From: SZUA-547 sp963669315
Lineage (GTDB): Bacteria > Pseudomonadota > Alphaproteobacteria > Rhodobacterales > Rhodobacteraceae
Reading direction: 5' to 3'
Assembly (NCBI GenBank): GCA_963669315.1
Contig: OY770021.1
Span: forward strand, 3,286,001-3,350,000
DNA: 64,000 nt
Shown piece by piece: positions 44,273 to 52,541 of this stretch. The position numbers and the translations under genes are program-made. How positions within the stretch are numbered: position 1 is the stretch's first letter; every line of letters begins with the position of its first letter. The notes under the pieces are model-generated. The model saw nothing but the letters and a program-made list of their open reading frames with translations, did no database searches and had not been told where the DNA came from.

Positions 44273-46231
44273 ATGCGCAGACAGTCGACCTCTCATATGC
44301 TTCTGCGCCCGGCCTACCTGATGGCTCTGATTCCGTTCGTCTTCGCCGCGCCAGAAACGGCGGCCCAGTCGCCGGACGGGCCGCGACATGACTATATCGG
44401 GTCGGACGCCTGCATCGCCTGTCATAAAGATCAGGGCGACGCTTGGCGTGGCTCTCACCATGACCTTGCATGGACCGAACCGACCTCCGAGACCGTACTC
44501 GGCGATTTCAGCGATGCGACCTTCACGCATCAGGGGATTACCCATCGTTTCACGACGACGGAAGACGGGTATTTTATTGAGACGGACGGCCCCGATGCGG
44601 CGATGACCACATACCGCATCGAAGGTGTGGCGGGGGTCGAGCCCCTCCAGCAATATCTGGTCGAGACCGGGCCCGGTCGCCTGCAATCCCATGACGTGGC
44701 GTGGGATCGCGAAGAAGAACGCTGGTTTCACCTCTATCCGGGGCAGCGGCTAAAAGCGGGGGACGGGCTGCACTGGATGGGGCCTTACAAGACCTGGAAC
44801 GCCCGCTGCGCTGAATGCCACGCGACTGGCTACGAGAAAGCCTTCGACGCTAGGACAGGGGTCTATCGCAGCACGCAGGCGGAGATCGGCGTGGGCTGCG
44901 AATCCTGCCACGGACCGGGCTCTCGCCACCGGGATTGGGCGGAGGCGGGGGTCGACCGCACAGGCGTAGAGAATGCGGGGCTCGCGCAGCAGTTTACGCA
45001 AACCAACCCTCAGGCTGAGATTCAGCAATGTGCTGGCTGCCATTCCAGGCGGGAGCCATTTTTGGGCGGCAACCCGATCCCCGGGACCGCCTTTCACGAC
45101 GCATACCGGCTGGCGCTCCTCCGACCCGGCCTCTATCACGCCGATGGTGCCATCCTGGACGAGGTCTATGTCTACGGCTCGTTCCTGCAGTCGAAGATGT
45201 ACGCCAATGGCGTGCGTTGCTCCGATTGCCACGACCCTCATCGCGCGGAGCTGAAGGTGGCGGGCAACGCGATCTGCACGCAATGTCACTCGCTGGCGGG
45301 CAATGCGCGTTTTCCGAGCCTGAGGACGGCGCTCTATGACGGACCCGAGCACCATTTTCACCCGGAGGGCGACGGAGCCGCGTGCGTCAGCTGCCACATG
45401 GTCGCTCGCACCTATATGCAGGTCGACCCGCGCCGCGATCACAGTTTTCGTGTTCCTCGGCCTGACCTGTCAGCGGAGACCGGCGCGCCAAACGCCTGTA
45501 CGGACTGCCACGCTGAACGGGACGCCGGGTGGGCGGCTCAGGTCCTTTCGCAGCGGTTTACCGACAGTCGCCATCGCGGCCCGCATTTCTCGCAAACGCT
45601 GGCGGCGGGGCGGATGGACCCGGCGTCGAACGCCAATGCGCTGCTGGACCTCGCCCGGTCAGGCGAGCCGGGCATCGTACGGGCGACGGCCCTTGAGCTT
45701 CTGCAATCGGCGGCGAATGAGGGACATGCGCAAAAGGCGGCTGTCCTGCTAGCCGATGAAGATCCGCTGGTTCGCGCGGCCGCGATTGGACTTCAGCGCA
45801 CCGCATCGCCACGGGACAGAGTCGCGCGCGTCTGGCCGCTTTTAAACGACCCCCGACGCAATGTTCGTATGGCCGCAGCGCGCGCGTTTCTCGACATGCC
45901 CCGCAACACTCTCGTCGGCCTTGATCTGGCCGAGTTGCAAACCGTGTCCGGAGAATGGAGGGCGTCTCTCATAGCCAAGACGGATTTTCCGGAAACGCAT
46001 CTGGTTTTAGGTGGAACCGCGCTCGGTTTGCGTGATTTTCGTTCGGCGGATGCAGCGTTCAGCGAGGTCGTGCGCCTTGACCCGAACCAGGTCGACGGTT
46101 GGGTGATGTTGGTCCGCATTCGCGATGCGCTGGGGGATCGAAAAGGCGCCCAACAAGCGCTGGATCAAGCGCTGATGTCAAACCCCACGGATTTCGACCT
46201 GCTGATGCTGGAAAGGCAAATCAACGATTAG
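44273..46231 (+). CDS. Octaheme c-type cytochrome with HEAT and TPR repeats
   Basis: 652 residues. A signal peptide (SHMLLRPAYLMALIPFVFAA) is followed by eight CxxCH heme sites: CIACH, CAECH, CESCH, CAGCH, CSDCH, CTQCH, CVSCH, CTDCH. The C-terminal third has HEAT-like repeats (DEDPLVRAAAIGLQR, DPRRNVRMAAARAFL) and a TPR-like pair. Cytochromes of this build occur in the periplasm; electron partners are unknown, and it is not hydroxylamine oxidoreductase-like by its repeat domain. ATG 44273 is chosen for the signal peptide; upstream in-frame codons overlap the phosphatase end. The IS begins 44 bp after its stop. Confidence 0.87.
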   Translation: MRRQSTSHMLLRPAYLMALIPFVFAAPETAAQSPDGPRHDYIGSDACIACHKDQGDAWRGSHHDLAWTEPTSETVLGDFSDATFTHQGITHRFTTTEDGYFIETDGPDAAMTTYRIEGVAGVEPLQQYLVETGPGRLQSHDVAWDREEERWFHLYPGQRLKAGDGLHWMGPYKTWNARCAECHATGYEKAFDARTGVYRSTQAEIGVGCESCHGPGSRHRDWAEAGVDRTGVENAGLAQQFTQTNPQAEIQQCAGCHSRREPFLGGNPIPGTAFHDAYRLALLRPGLYHADGAILDEVYVYGSFLQSKMYANGVRCSDCHDPHRAELKVAGNAICTQCHSLAGNARFPSLRTALYDGPEHHFHPEGDGAACVSCHMVARTYMQVDPRRDHSFRVPRPDLSAETGAPNACTDCHAERDAGWAAQVLSQRFTDSRHRGPHFSQTLAAGRMDPASNANALLDLARSGEPGIVRATALELLQSAANEGHAQKAAVLLADEDPLVRAAAIGLQRTASPRDRVARVWPLLNDPRRNVRMAAARAFLDMPRNTLVGLDLAELQTVSGEWRASLIAKTDFPETHLVLGGTALGLRDFRSADAAFSEVVRLDPNQVDGWVMLVRIRDALGDRKGAQQALDQALMSNPTDFDLLMLERQIND

Positions 46232-46309
46232 ATGCAATGCGGGCAGTTGGCATTCGACAGCTGCCTAATTACTACTGGGCAGCCTCACCTGATTGGTCCG
46301 GTTTGAATG

Positions 46310-47161
46310 TTAGTGCATCACTGGCCTGGTTTCCATTGGGACGATGGATTCTGGCGCCGGTGGCCGATAGCCGAGTGCGCTGTGGGGCCGTTTCGTGTTG
46401 TAGTGCTTTCTCCAGCCCTCGATGATGATCTGGGCCTCTCTCAGCGAATAGAAGATCTCCCCGTTGAGCAATTCGTCTCGGAACCGGGCGTTGAAGCTTT
46501 CGACGTAGCCGTTCTCCCACGGCGAGCCTGGCTCGATGAAGGCGGTCTTCGCGCCAACGGCGGCGATCCAGTCCCGGACGGCCTGGGCGACGAACTCGGG
46601 GCCATTGTCGCTTCGGACGAATTCGGGCGGTCCGCGCAGGATGAAGAGATCGGTGAGCGCGTCGATCACGTCGGTCGAGTTCAGCTTTCGCTTCACCCGG
46701 ATCGCCAGGCATTCCCGGCTGAACTCGTCGAGGATGTTCAAAGTCCGGAACGCCTTGCCGTCATCCGTCCGGCAATGGACGAAGTCGTAGCTCCAGACAT
46801 GGTTCCGATACTCTGGCCGAAGCCGCACACACGAGCCATCGTTCAGCCATAGCCGTCCCTTCTTCGGTTGCTTCGGTGGAACCTTCAAACCCTCTCGCCG
46901 CCATAATCGCTCGATCCGGCCGTCGCTGACCCGCCAGCCTGCGTCTCTCAGCAGCGCAGCGACGCGACGGTATCCGTAGCTGCCATATTGCCTGGCAAGT
47001 TCGATCATGTCGGCCACAAGCCGGTCTTCGTCTTCTCGGCCGCGTGGCTGATGTCTTTGCGTTGATCGATGCTGCCCCAGCACCCGGCAGATCCGGCGTT
47101 CCGACACCTTCATCTCACTGCGGATCAGCTCGATGCAGGCGCGGCGACGGGCGGGGCTCAA
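46310..47161 (-). CDS. IS3-family transposase OrfB (DDE integrase catalytic part)
   Basis: Catalytic half of the transposase, about 283 residues, beginning with LSPARRRACIELIRSEM. The rve integrase core is visible: first Asp in SYDFVHCRTDDG, second Asp in VRSDNGPEF, and Glu in NGYVESFNARFRDE, then HYNTKRPHSALGY. It is read in the -1 frame relative to OrfA. The junction GGAAACTTTTGAGC allows either -1 slippage or restart at the TTG at 47161 that overlaps the OrfA stop. The open frame continues upstream to 47305 without domain content. All catalytic residues are intact, so the copy may be active. Confidence 0.9.
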   Translation of the reverse strand: MSPARRRACIELIRSEMKVSERRICRVLGQHRSTQRHQPRGREDEDRLVADMIELARQYGSYGYRRVAALLRDAGWRVSDGRIERLWRREGLKVPPKQPKKGRLWLNDGSCVRLRPEYRNHVWSYDFVHCRTDDGKAFRTLNILDEFSRECLAIRVKRKLNSTDVIDALTDLFILRGPPEFVRSDNGPEFVAQAVRDWIAAVGAKTAFIEPGSPWENGYVESFNARFRDELLNGEIFYSLREAQIIIEGWRKHYNTKRPHSALGYRPPAPESIVPMETRPVMH

Positions 47162-47436
47162 AAGTTTCCCCGTGCAGCTTCCTTCAGGATCAGCTTGTCC
47201 AGGGTCAGGTCCGACACGGCCTTTCTCAGCCGTTCGTTCTCCTTCTGAAGCCGTTTGAGTTCCTTCAGTTGGTCGGTTCCCATGCCGCCATACTGCTTTC
47301 GCCATCGGTAATAGGTCTGCTCGGTGATACGAACCTCCCGGATCGCGTCCACACGCGTCATCCCCTGCCCGACAAGCACATCAACCTGCCGTAGCTTCCG
47401 AACAATCTCTTCGGGCTTGTGCCGCTTGTTCGCCAT
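47158..47436 (-). CDS. IS3-family transposase OrfA (helix-turn-helix)
   Basis: 92 residues: HTH of the IS407-type OrfA (RHKPEEIVRKLRQVDVLVGQ, then ITEQTYYRWRKQYGG) followed by a leucine-zipper-like coiled coil (LKELKRLQKENERLRKAVSDL) for dimerisation and the standard ending LDKLILKEAARGNF. It binds the IS ends and represses or, fused to OrfB, carries out transposition. The start lies 20 bp inside the right inverted repeat region. Confidence 0.92.
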   Translation of the reverse strand: MANKRHKPEEIVRKLRQVDVLVGQGMTRVDAIREVRITEQTYYRWRKQYGGMGTDQLKELKRLQKENERLRKAVSDLTLDKLILKEAARGNF

Positions 47437-47493
47437 TCTCTGTCCTCCGTTTCCTAAACATAACGGTGGACCAATTCAGCGGGGGCACTCCAC

Positions 47494-48003
47494 TCAGATG
47501 TTTACTACGACGCTGGACGGTACGGCGATGCAGCCCAAGGAGTGCGAGACGCACTGCGCGATTACCTGAAGATTGTGCCCAGCGAAGAATGGAGCAGCCT
47601 TTCGGACGAGGGCAAACTGTCGGCGCAAGCTTGGGCGAGCTGGGACTCCGCCTATAACTTGATACTGGATTTGAAGGCTTCGTCTCCAAGAGAGGCTGCA
47701 TTGCGAGACAACATGTTGGCGAAGGTGCATGTTATCGCTGAGAGTCGAGACCTTCGTGAACATCACGCCAAGACCACCCTGAGTTTGGTCTTCTGGATTG
47801 CGGCCCTAGTTGGCGTTCTGTTGGTATCGGTCGGCTATTACTCTTTCCCTCCCAACCGAGACAACCTCATCTTGATCTCTATGTTTGCGGCCTACACAGG
47901 GTTCTTACTCTTCACGATCTTCGCGATGTCCAACCCGTATGGCGCTCCGGCGGCGCTAGATCCGGTTCTGTTTGCCGAACTTTTGGATGAGCTGGAAAAT
48001 TGA
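47494..48003 (+). pseudogene. 5'-truncated DUF4239-like membrane protein gene, cut by the IS
   Basis: The frame is open from the very first codons after the IS right end (SDVYYDAGRYGDAAQGVRDA) to the stop at 48003, so the original N terminus was removed at the IS boundary. What remains is like the C-terminal half of DUF4239 (bestrophin-like) proteins: a soluble helical part, two transmembrane helices (VFWIAALVGVLLVSVGYYSF and LISMFAAYTGFLLFTIFAMS) and the NPYGAP...VLFAELLDE ending. A GTG at 47542 could start a 153-residue product but has no clear ribosome site. The missing half is not on the other side of the IS. Confidence 0.62.
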
Positions 48004-48085
48004 CGGAGCTTCGGAGAACCAGAAACGGCCACAGTCATAGTGGTTCTGTAATCAGACCTTGGACCCGAAAATTGAGGGAAAAACC

Positions 48086-49072
48086 ATGACGACTGAAGGA
48101 CCGGTGGTGCTCTTCTGCGCGGCGTTCTTGATGCTCTGCGGCTCAATCGCCGCGCTCGCGCAGGACGCACTGGTCGAGCGATTGAATCTGGAAGATGAGG
48201 GTATTCCCCAGATCGTTGAAGATTCGATCACCGGATACGGCATGGTCGATTATTCGATTCGGGCGGAGCGATCACAGATCATCTCGGTCGACCTGCAATC
48301 GTCGAACCGCTCGGCATATTTCAACGTTCTTCCCGCTGGTTCGAATGAGGCGATCTTTATCGGGTCCACGCAGGGCCATGTCGCGGACATACCTGCGCCT
48401 GCGGATGGAAGCTATGTAATCCGAGTCTACCTGATGCGATCTGCAGCGCGGCGCGGCGAGACCGCGGAATACAGGCTAGGAATTGCCGTTGGAGAGCCTG
48501 AGTTTGCAGACGGGCTTTCTGGCGGCCCCGACTTCTGGGAGGTGGCCGGGGTTGGCGGTGGCGATGCGCTAAACCTGCGCGCGGGGCCGTCCACGCGTTA
48601 CGCAGTGATCGGAAAGTTGCGTAACGGCGACCTTCTGGCGAACCGAGGTTGTAGACTGACGGGAGAGGAACGCTGGTGTCGTATAAGAGCCGCCGGGACG
48701 GGCGCGATGGGATGGGTTTCTGGCCGCTTCATCGTCGAGACGTCCGCTCCCAAGGCGCCCGCAACGCCCGAAGGTGGGCCCGTCGGCAATGGTGCGGCGT
48801 TCGATGCAACCGGCTTTGTCGCCTGCGCAACAGCCGCACATGAGCCGTTGCGACAGTGCCCGTTTGGCGTGGTACGCGCTGGGGTGGGCAACGCGGGTGT
48901 CTGGATTGCGTTGGGCGACGGCGCAGAGAGGCAAGTTCTTTTCGAGGACGGTTTCCCAGTGACGAGCAATGCGCCTGCAGAGGTGGCATTCGAAAAGAGC
49001 GGCGATCTCTATATCGTGCGCATCGGAGTCGAAATATTCGAGATTCCAGAAGCCGTTATTTACGGGGGGTGA
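48086..49072 (+). CDS. Exported protein with bacterial SH3 domain
   Basis: 328 residues. A signal peptide (VVLFCAAFLMLCGSIAALAQ) precedes a beta-rich domain (about 30-130) resembling a pre-peptidase-type jelly roll (SYVIRVYLMRSAARRGETAEY). An SH3b domain follows at about 155-215 (ALNLRAGPSTRYAVIGKLRNG ... WCRIRA ... GWVSGRF), often used to bind cell-wall peptides. The C-terminal part has paired Cys (FVACATAAHEPLRQCPFG). ATG 48086 with GAGGGA upstream fits the signal peptide. Function in the periplasm is unknown; a cell-wall or stress-related role is a guess. Confidence 0.8.
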   Translation: MTTEGPVVLFCAAFLMLCGSIAALAQDALVERLNLEDEGIPQIVEDSITGYGMVDYSIRAERSQIISVDLQSSNRSAYFNVLPAGSNEAIFIGSTQGHVADIPAPADGSYVIRVYLMRSAARRGETAEYRLGIAVGEPEFADGLSGGPDFWEVAGVGGGDALNLRAGPSTRYAVIGKLRNGDLLANRGCRLTGEERWCRIRAAGTGAMGWVSGRFIVETSAPKAPATPEGGPVGNGAAFDATGFVACATAAHEPLRQCPFGVVRAGVGNAGVWIALGDGAERQVLFEDGFPVTSNAPAEVAFEKSGDLYIVRIGVEIFEIPEAVIYGG

Positions 49073-49561
49073 GATCGAAGCAGATTCTTAAAAACGGTAA
49101 TGTAGTTCGCGCCCTAGCCTGAGATGCACTCGATTTCTTCGAGGCACGTGAGCTGTCGCGTCGATCCAAGAGCCGCGAGTCGGTTCTTGTGGCCTCTTGG
49201 ACCGCTACAGTCGATTTTTGAGATTCGAGATTTTTTCGGTTTCATTCCTACGCTTTAATTTGAAAGTCAGCCAACGTCTGGAAAGTTTTACTGAGCGGTC
49301 GTCCGGGCGGCGTGTAGCGAACTACCGGATATGGCGCAGAGCGGAAATCGATGCCTCCAATCGCGCTGCAGTCGCAACGAATGGCCGCTTTCTCCTCTGC
49401 AGCGCAGCACGCCCATAGGATCTGTGTTTGCGGCCTGAATGCTGCATGAGCGTCGCTCCGAAACTTGGCTCGTCGGCTGTGGGCTCGTTGCCGTCTTTGA
49501 CGACCTCTTCGGGGAATGGCGGGTCTGGGATGGCGAACGGCGGCTGCCGTCCGCCAGGCTT
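49073..49561. other. Intergenic region before the solitary integrase
   Basis: 489 bp. AT-rich around 49200-49280, ordinary elsewhere. The short frames at 49197-49672 lack domains and look non-coding. An attachment site of the neighbouring integrase could be here, but no direct repeat could be established by eye. Confidence 0.4.
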
Positions 49562-50194
49562 TCAGATGTCGACCCCCTCAGCGATGCTCAGCGCATCTTC
49601 AAGTTCGACGCCGAGATAACGAACCGTGCTGTCCACCTTGGTGTGGCCGAGCAGAAGTTGGACCGCGCGTAAATTGCCGGTCTTTCGGTAAATCAAAGCG
49701 GCCTTGGTGCGTCGCAAGGAATGTGTCCCGTACCCGCTGGGATCGAGTCCGATGGCCGACACCCAGTTGCGGACGAGCCGCGCGTATTGGCGCGTCGACA
49801 GGTGCGGCGAGGCGTGGAACCTGCTTGGGAAAAGGAACTCGCATCCGCGCATGCTAGGCGAATTGACCCAATCCAAGACCGACATTCGAGTGTTCTCGGA
49901 TACTTCGAACTTAACGGGTCGCCCGGTCTTGCTCTGCATGACCGACGCCCGCTCGCGAACTGAGCCACTGATAACGAGGTCGGCCACCCCCAGGCGGACA
50001 AGGTCGCAGCCGCGCAGTTTGCTATCGATGGCGAGATTGAACAGCGCCAAGTCACGGGGGTCGCCCGCGAGTTCAAGGTGCGCTCGAATGGCCCACACCT
50101 GCTTTGGCAGCAGCGGACGTTTCTGGCCGACGAGCCGGCCTTTGTTCCAGGGTGGGCGCTTTGCTCTGGGAACCGGAAGCTGGATTCTGGACAT
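49562..50194 (-). CDS. Tyrosine-type site-specific recombinase/integrase
   Basis: 210 residues, a short single-module integrase found widely in proteobacteria. It begins SRIQLPVPRAKRPPWNKGR and has the catalytic Arg in DSKLRGCDLVRLGV, the His-x-x-Arg box THSLRRTKAA, and LLGHTKVDSTVRYLGV with His and the nucleophile Tyr. ATG 50194 gives the usual start of the family; the frame extends 14 codons further upstream. No excisionase or structural gene is beside it. It lies between the SH3b gene and the dimethylformamidase-like operon and may mark an island edge. Confidence 0.88.
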   Translation of the reverse strand: MSRIQLPVPRAKRPPWNKGRLVGQKRPLLPKQVWAIRAHLELAGDPRDLALFNLAIDSKLRGCDLVRLGVADLVISGSVRERASVMQSKTGRPVKFEVSENTRMSVLDWVNSPSMRGCEFLFPSRFHASPHLSTRQYARLVRNWVSAIGLDPSGYGTHSLRRTKAALIYRKTGNLRAVQLLLGHTKVDSTVRYLGVELEDALSIAEGVDI

Positions 50195-50432
50195 GACGTA
50201 GTCTCCATCCGACCCTCCCGTCCCAGGCGTCGACACCGTGCCGACCCGGGAATCTATCGCCCCCAGTCCAATGACCGGTTTCGGCGCGGGTGTCCTGTAT
50301 GGCTTCGGTGCTGCGCATCAGGCGGCTTCGAGCCCGAAGTGACGCGTGCTCCGCTGCGCTCTAATTCGAGCAATGCGTCAAGACCGGACTTTGAGGCTGG
50401 GTGGCATCTTCCATTCGGAAGTTCAGCAGGTG

Positions 50433-52541
50433 TCAGTCTAACGCCCTTTCTATGACGTTCCATAATATCTGTGAAACATTGTTGTTGTAATTGTTCCAAG
50501 GCAAGCTGCCGCAGAAGGTGATGGACCCAGTCGCAAAGACCGATCCGCCGCCAGGATAAGCGCAAAAGATCATGTCGGCGTGCTTCGCCTCGACCTCGGA
50601 GCCGCCCGTAAGGTTTGTCAGGTGGGTCAACTGTTCTTCTGGGACCAGTATGAAGTTGTCATCGCGGGTAACGGACCGGGCCAGCAGTACCGCGTTGTCT
50701 GGCGTGCCAATGCGCTCGTCCATATGATCCAGTTCGAATCCAGCAGCGCCGTTGCCGGAATAGCCAAAGTCACCGATGATCTCGCCATCGACGCCTTCGA
50801 ACACCCAATCGAATGCAGGATCCGTCGAGACGCGCCGGTATGGATCGCCGATGAACTCACCCTGTGCTGCGAAGCCGATCCCTACGAGGTCTTGGGGCGC
50901 GCGGCCATTTCGTCGCCACAGCCCGCCATAGCCGCCGTCAAATGCGCTATAGTACTCGCCCGGTTCAGCGGCCCAGGCGCGGATGCCGTCCTCGGCGCGG
51001 CGAATTTCCAGCATGCCGTCATTTTCAGAATGCTGGGCGATACGCCAGTAAAATCCGTTGCCGCCGAGATAGACCAGATGGCCGCCATTATCACGGTAAT
51101 CGCGCAGCGCGTTCAGGCTTTCTTCTGTGTGGTACTCGGGATGACTGCCGGTCGTTACCGCCTTGTAACCTGCAATCGCGGCATGGCCGTGGGCGTGCAA
51201 GTCGTGATCCGTGACCAGGTCATAGGCGATGCCTTTGGCATGCAGCCAACTGATCAGGTGGCTGTCAGCCGGAAAATGGCGCAAGCCCGAACAAGGCGTT
51301 GTGCCAAAGGTTAGGTAGGCGGGGCGCAAATTAAAAAGAGGGCGGCGGTGCGAAGCGTGGCAGATGCCCGAACCATCGGAATGGTAATTATAAGTCGAAA
51401 GCCCGTAATGCGGATGTTCGGCCGGATTATAGGGATAAGCGTTCCAACCGGTGATCCGGTCCTGCCATGAAGGGTCATAGTCCGGTCGCGCGTGGTTGCC
51501 GTAGATCGTGTAGGTGAAGGTGGACACCAGAACGCACAGATCAGCGCGGCGCTGATGCAGAGGTGGGCAAACAAAGAATGGGATTGCCTCATGTTGTCCG
51601 TCACATTCCAGCCGCATGATGTAGATGCCTGACGGCATGTCATCCGGAATTGTGAAGGTGAAATCGGTGTCCCAGCCGAAATCATAGATATCGTCCTGAT
51701 GGAAGTGGATGGCGGCGTAGTGGTCGGGCCGATGCGACCAGTTCATCTCGCTCGCGTCCCAGTTCGAACTGGTCATGGCGCGGGTAGGGAAGTTGACAAG
51801 CGTAAGGCCAGGACCTGACTGCGGGGCCACGGTGGTTTTCGTCATGTCCTCGGCGAAATCCCAAGCGCAGAGAGTAACGCCATCCGCAATAATGGAAGGG
51901 GCCTCGATCTTGCCGTTGAAATGCTGGCTGGCCTGCCCATCGGCCAGATGCGCGGCGACTGTGGGCGTGGCTTCAAGGGCAACCGGTTCGCCGGCAGATT
52001 GCACGTTGATCGGATCAATCGCACTTCGGCCCAGCATGTGCTGTTTGATGGTCAGAGCGCCTTCCTCAACGCGGCCTTCGATCCTGTGCCATTTGCGCAG
52101 TTTTAGCGGGGTGATTGTAGAGACCCGTGTCTCGCCTACGCGCAGGCAAGCCGCACCGCTGGCGTCCACGCAAAGATCGACCTCCCCACAGCTGATCACG
52201 GTTTGAACGTGGTCGCAGCGTTGAGTAGGGAAGATGGTCGCCGAGAACTGGAGCGTAGCCCCGAAGTCCGCTGACACCTCTTTTGTCGCAACCCCGTAAG
52301 AGCCAGCAGAGAAGGGCCGGCGCACGGAAGGAAAGCTTCGATGAACAAAGAACTCCGAGGCGTCCTCTTCGATGATTCCCGGGCCAACCGGGTTTGGATC
52401 AGCGCTGATTGACCTGACCAGCCGAGCCGTAAAGGGGTTGGCCGACCGGGACGAGACCTTGAACTCCAACGTCTCACCCGGTCGTCCTGACAATTGCTCT
52501 ACATAGCCCGTGAGCGGCAGGTCTTTGGTGCTTTCACTCAT
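50433..52541 (-). CDS. N,N-dimethylformamidase large-subunit-like amidohydrolase
   Basis: 702 residues matching the large (beta) subunit family of iron-dependent dimethylformamidase: N-terminal jelly-roll/lectin-like region (about 90-240), the HYAAIHFHQDDIYDFGWD segment, and the core with candidates for the published two-Tyr/one-carboxylate iron site: Tyr347 (YTIYGNH), Tyr386 (STYNYHSDG) and Glu469 next to His467 (GSHPEYHT). Known enzymes hydrolyse dimethylformamide to dimethylamine and formate and need a small alpha subunit. None is seen here, so the substrate may differ. It overlaps dctM by 4 bp in a TRAP operon, implying that the transporter imports its substrate. Confidence 0.8.
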   Translation of the reverse strand: MSESTKDLPLTGYVEQLSGRPGETLEFKVSSRSANPFTARLVRSISADPNPVGPGIIEEDASEFFVHRSFPSVRRPFSAGSYGVATKEVSADFGATLQFSATIFPTQRCDHVQTVISCGEVDLCVDASGAACLRVGETRVSTITPLKLRKWHRIEGRVEEGALTIKQHMLGRSAIDPINVQSAGEPVALEATPTVAAHLADGQASQHFNGKIEAPSIIADGVTLCAWDFAEDMTKTTVAPQSGPGLTLVNFPTRAMTSSNWDASEMNWSHRPDHYAAIHFHQDDIYDFGWDTDFTFTIPDDMPSGIYIMRLECDGQHEAIPFFVCPPLHQRRADLCVLVSTFTYTIYGNHARPDYDPSWQDRITGWNAYPYNPAEHPHYGLSTYNYHSDGSGICHASHRRPLFNLRPAYLTFGTTPCSGLRHFPADSHLISWLHAKGIAYDLVTDHDLHAHGHAAIAGYKAVTTGSHPEYHTEESLNALRDYRDNGGHLVYLGGNGFYWRIAQHSENDGMLEIRRAEDGIRAWAAEPGEYYSAFDGGYGGLWRRNGRAPQDLVGIGFAAQGEFIGDPYRRVSTDPAFDWVFEGVDGEIIGDFGYSGNGAAGFELDHMDERIGTPDNAVLLARSVTRDDNFILVPEEQLTHLTNLTGGSEVEAKHADMIFCAYPGGGSVFATGSITFCGSLPWNNYNNNVSQILWNVIERALD

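Larger units (their letters stand above)
46276..47492 (-). mobile_element. Complete IS3-family (IS407 group) insertion sequence
   Basis: About 1217 bp with imperfect terminal inverted repeats: right end (read inward) TGGAGTGCCCCCGCTG..., left end TGGGCAGCCTCACCTG..., both continuing into ATTGGTCC. It encodes overlapping orfA and orfB on the minus strand. IS407-group elements normally make 4-bp target duplications; here the flanks are CTAC (left) and CTCA (right), which do not match, suggesting a later deletion or recombination at one end. Confidence 0.9.
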
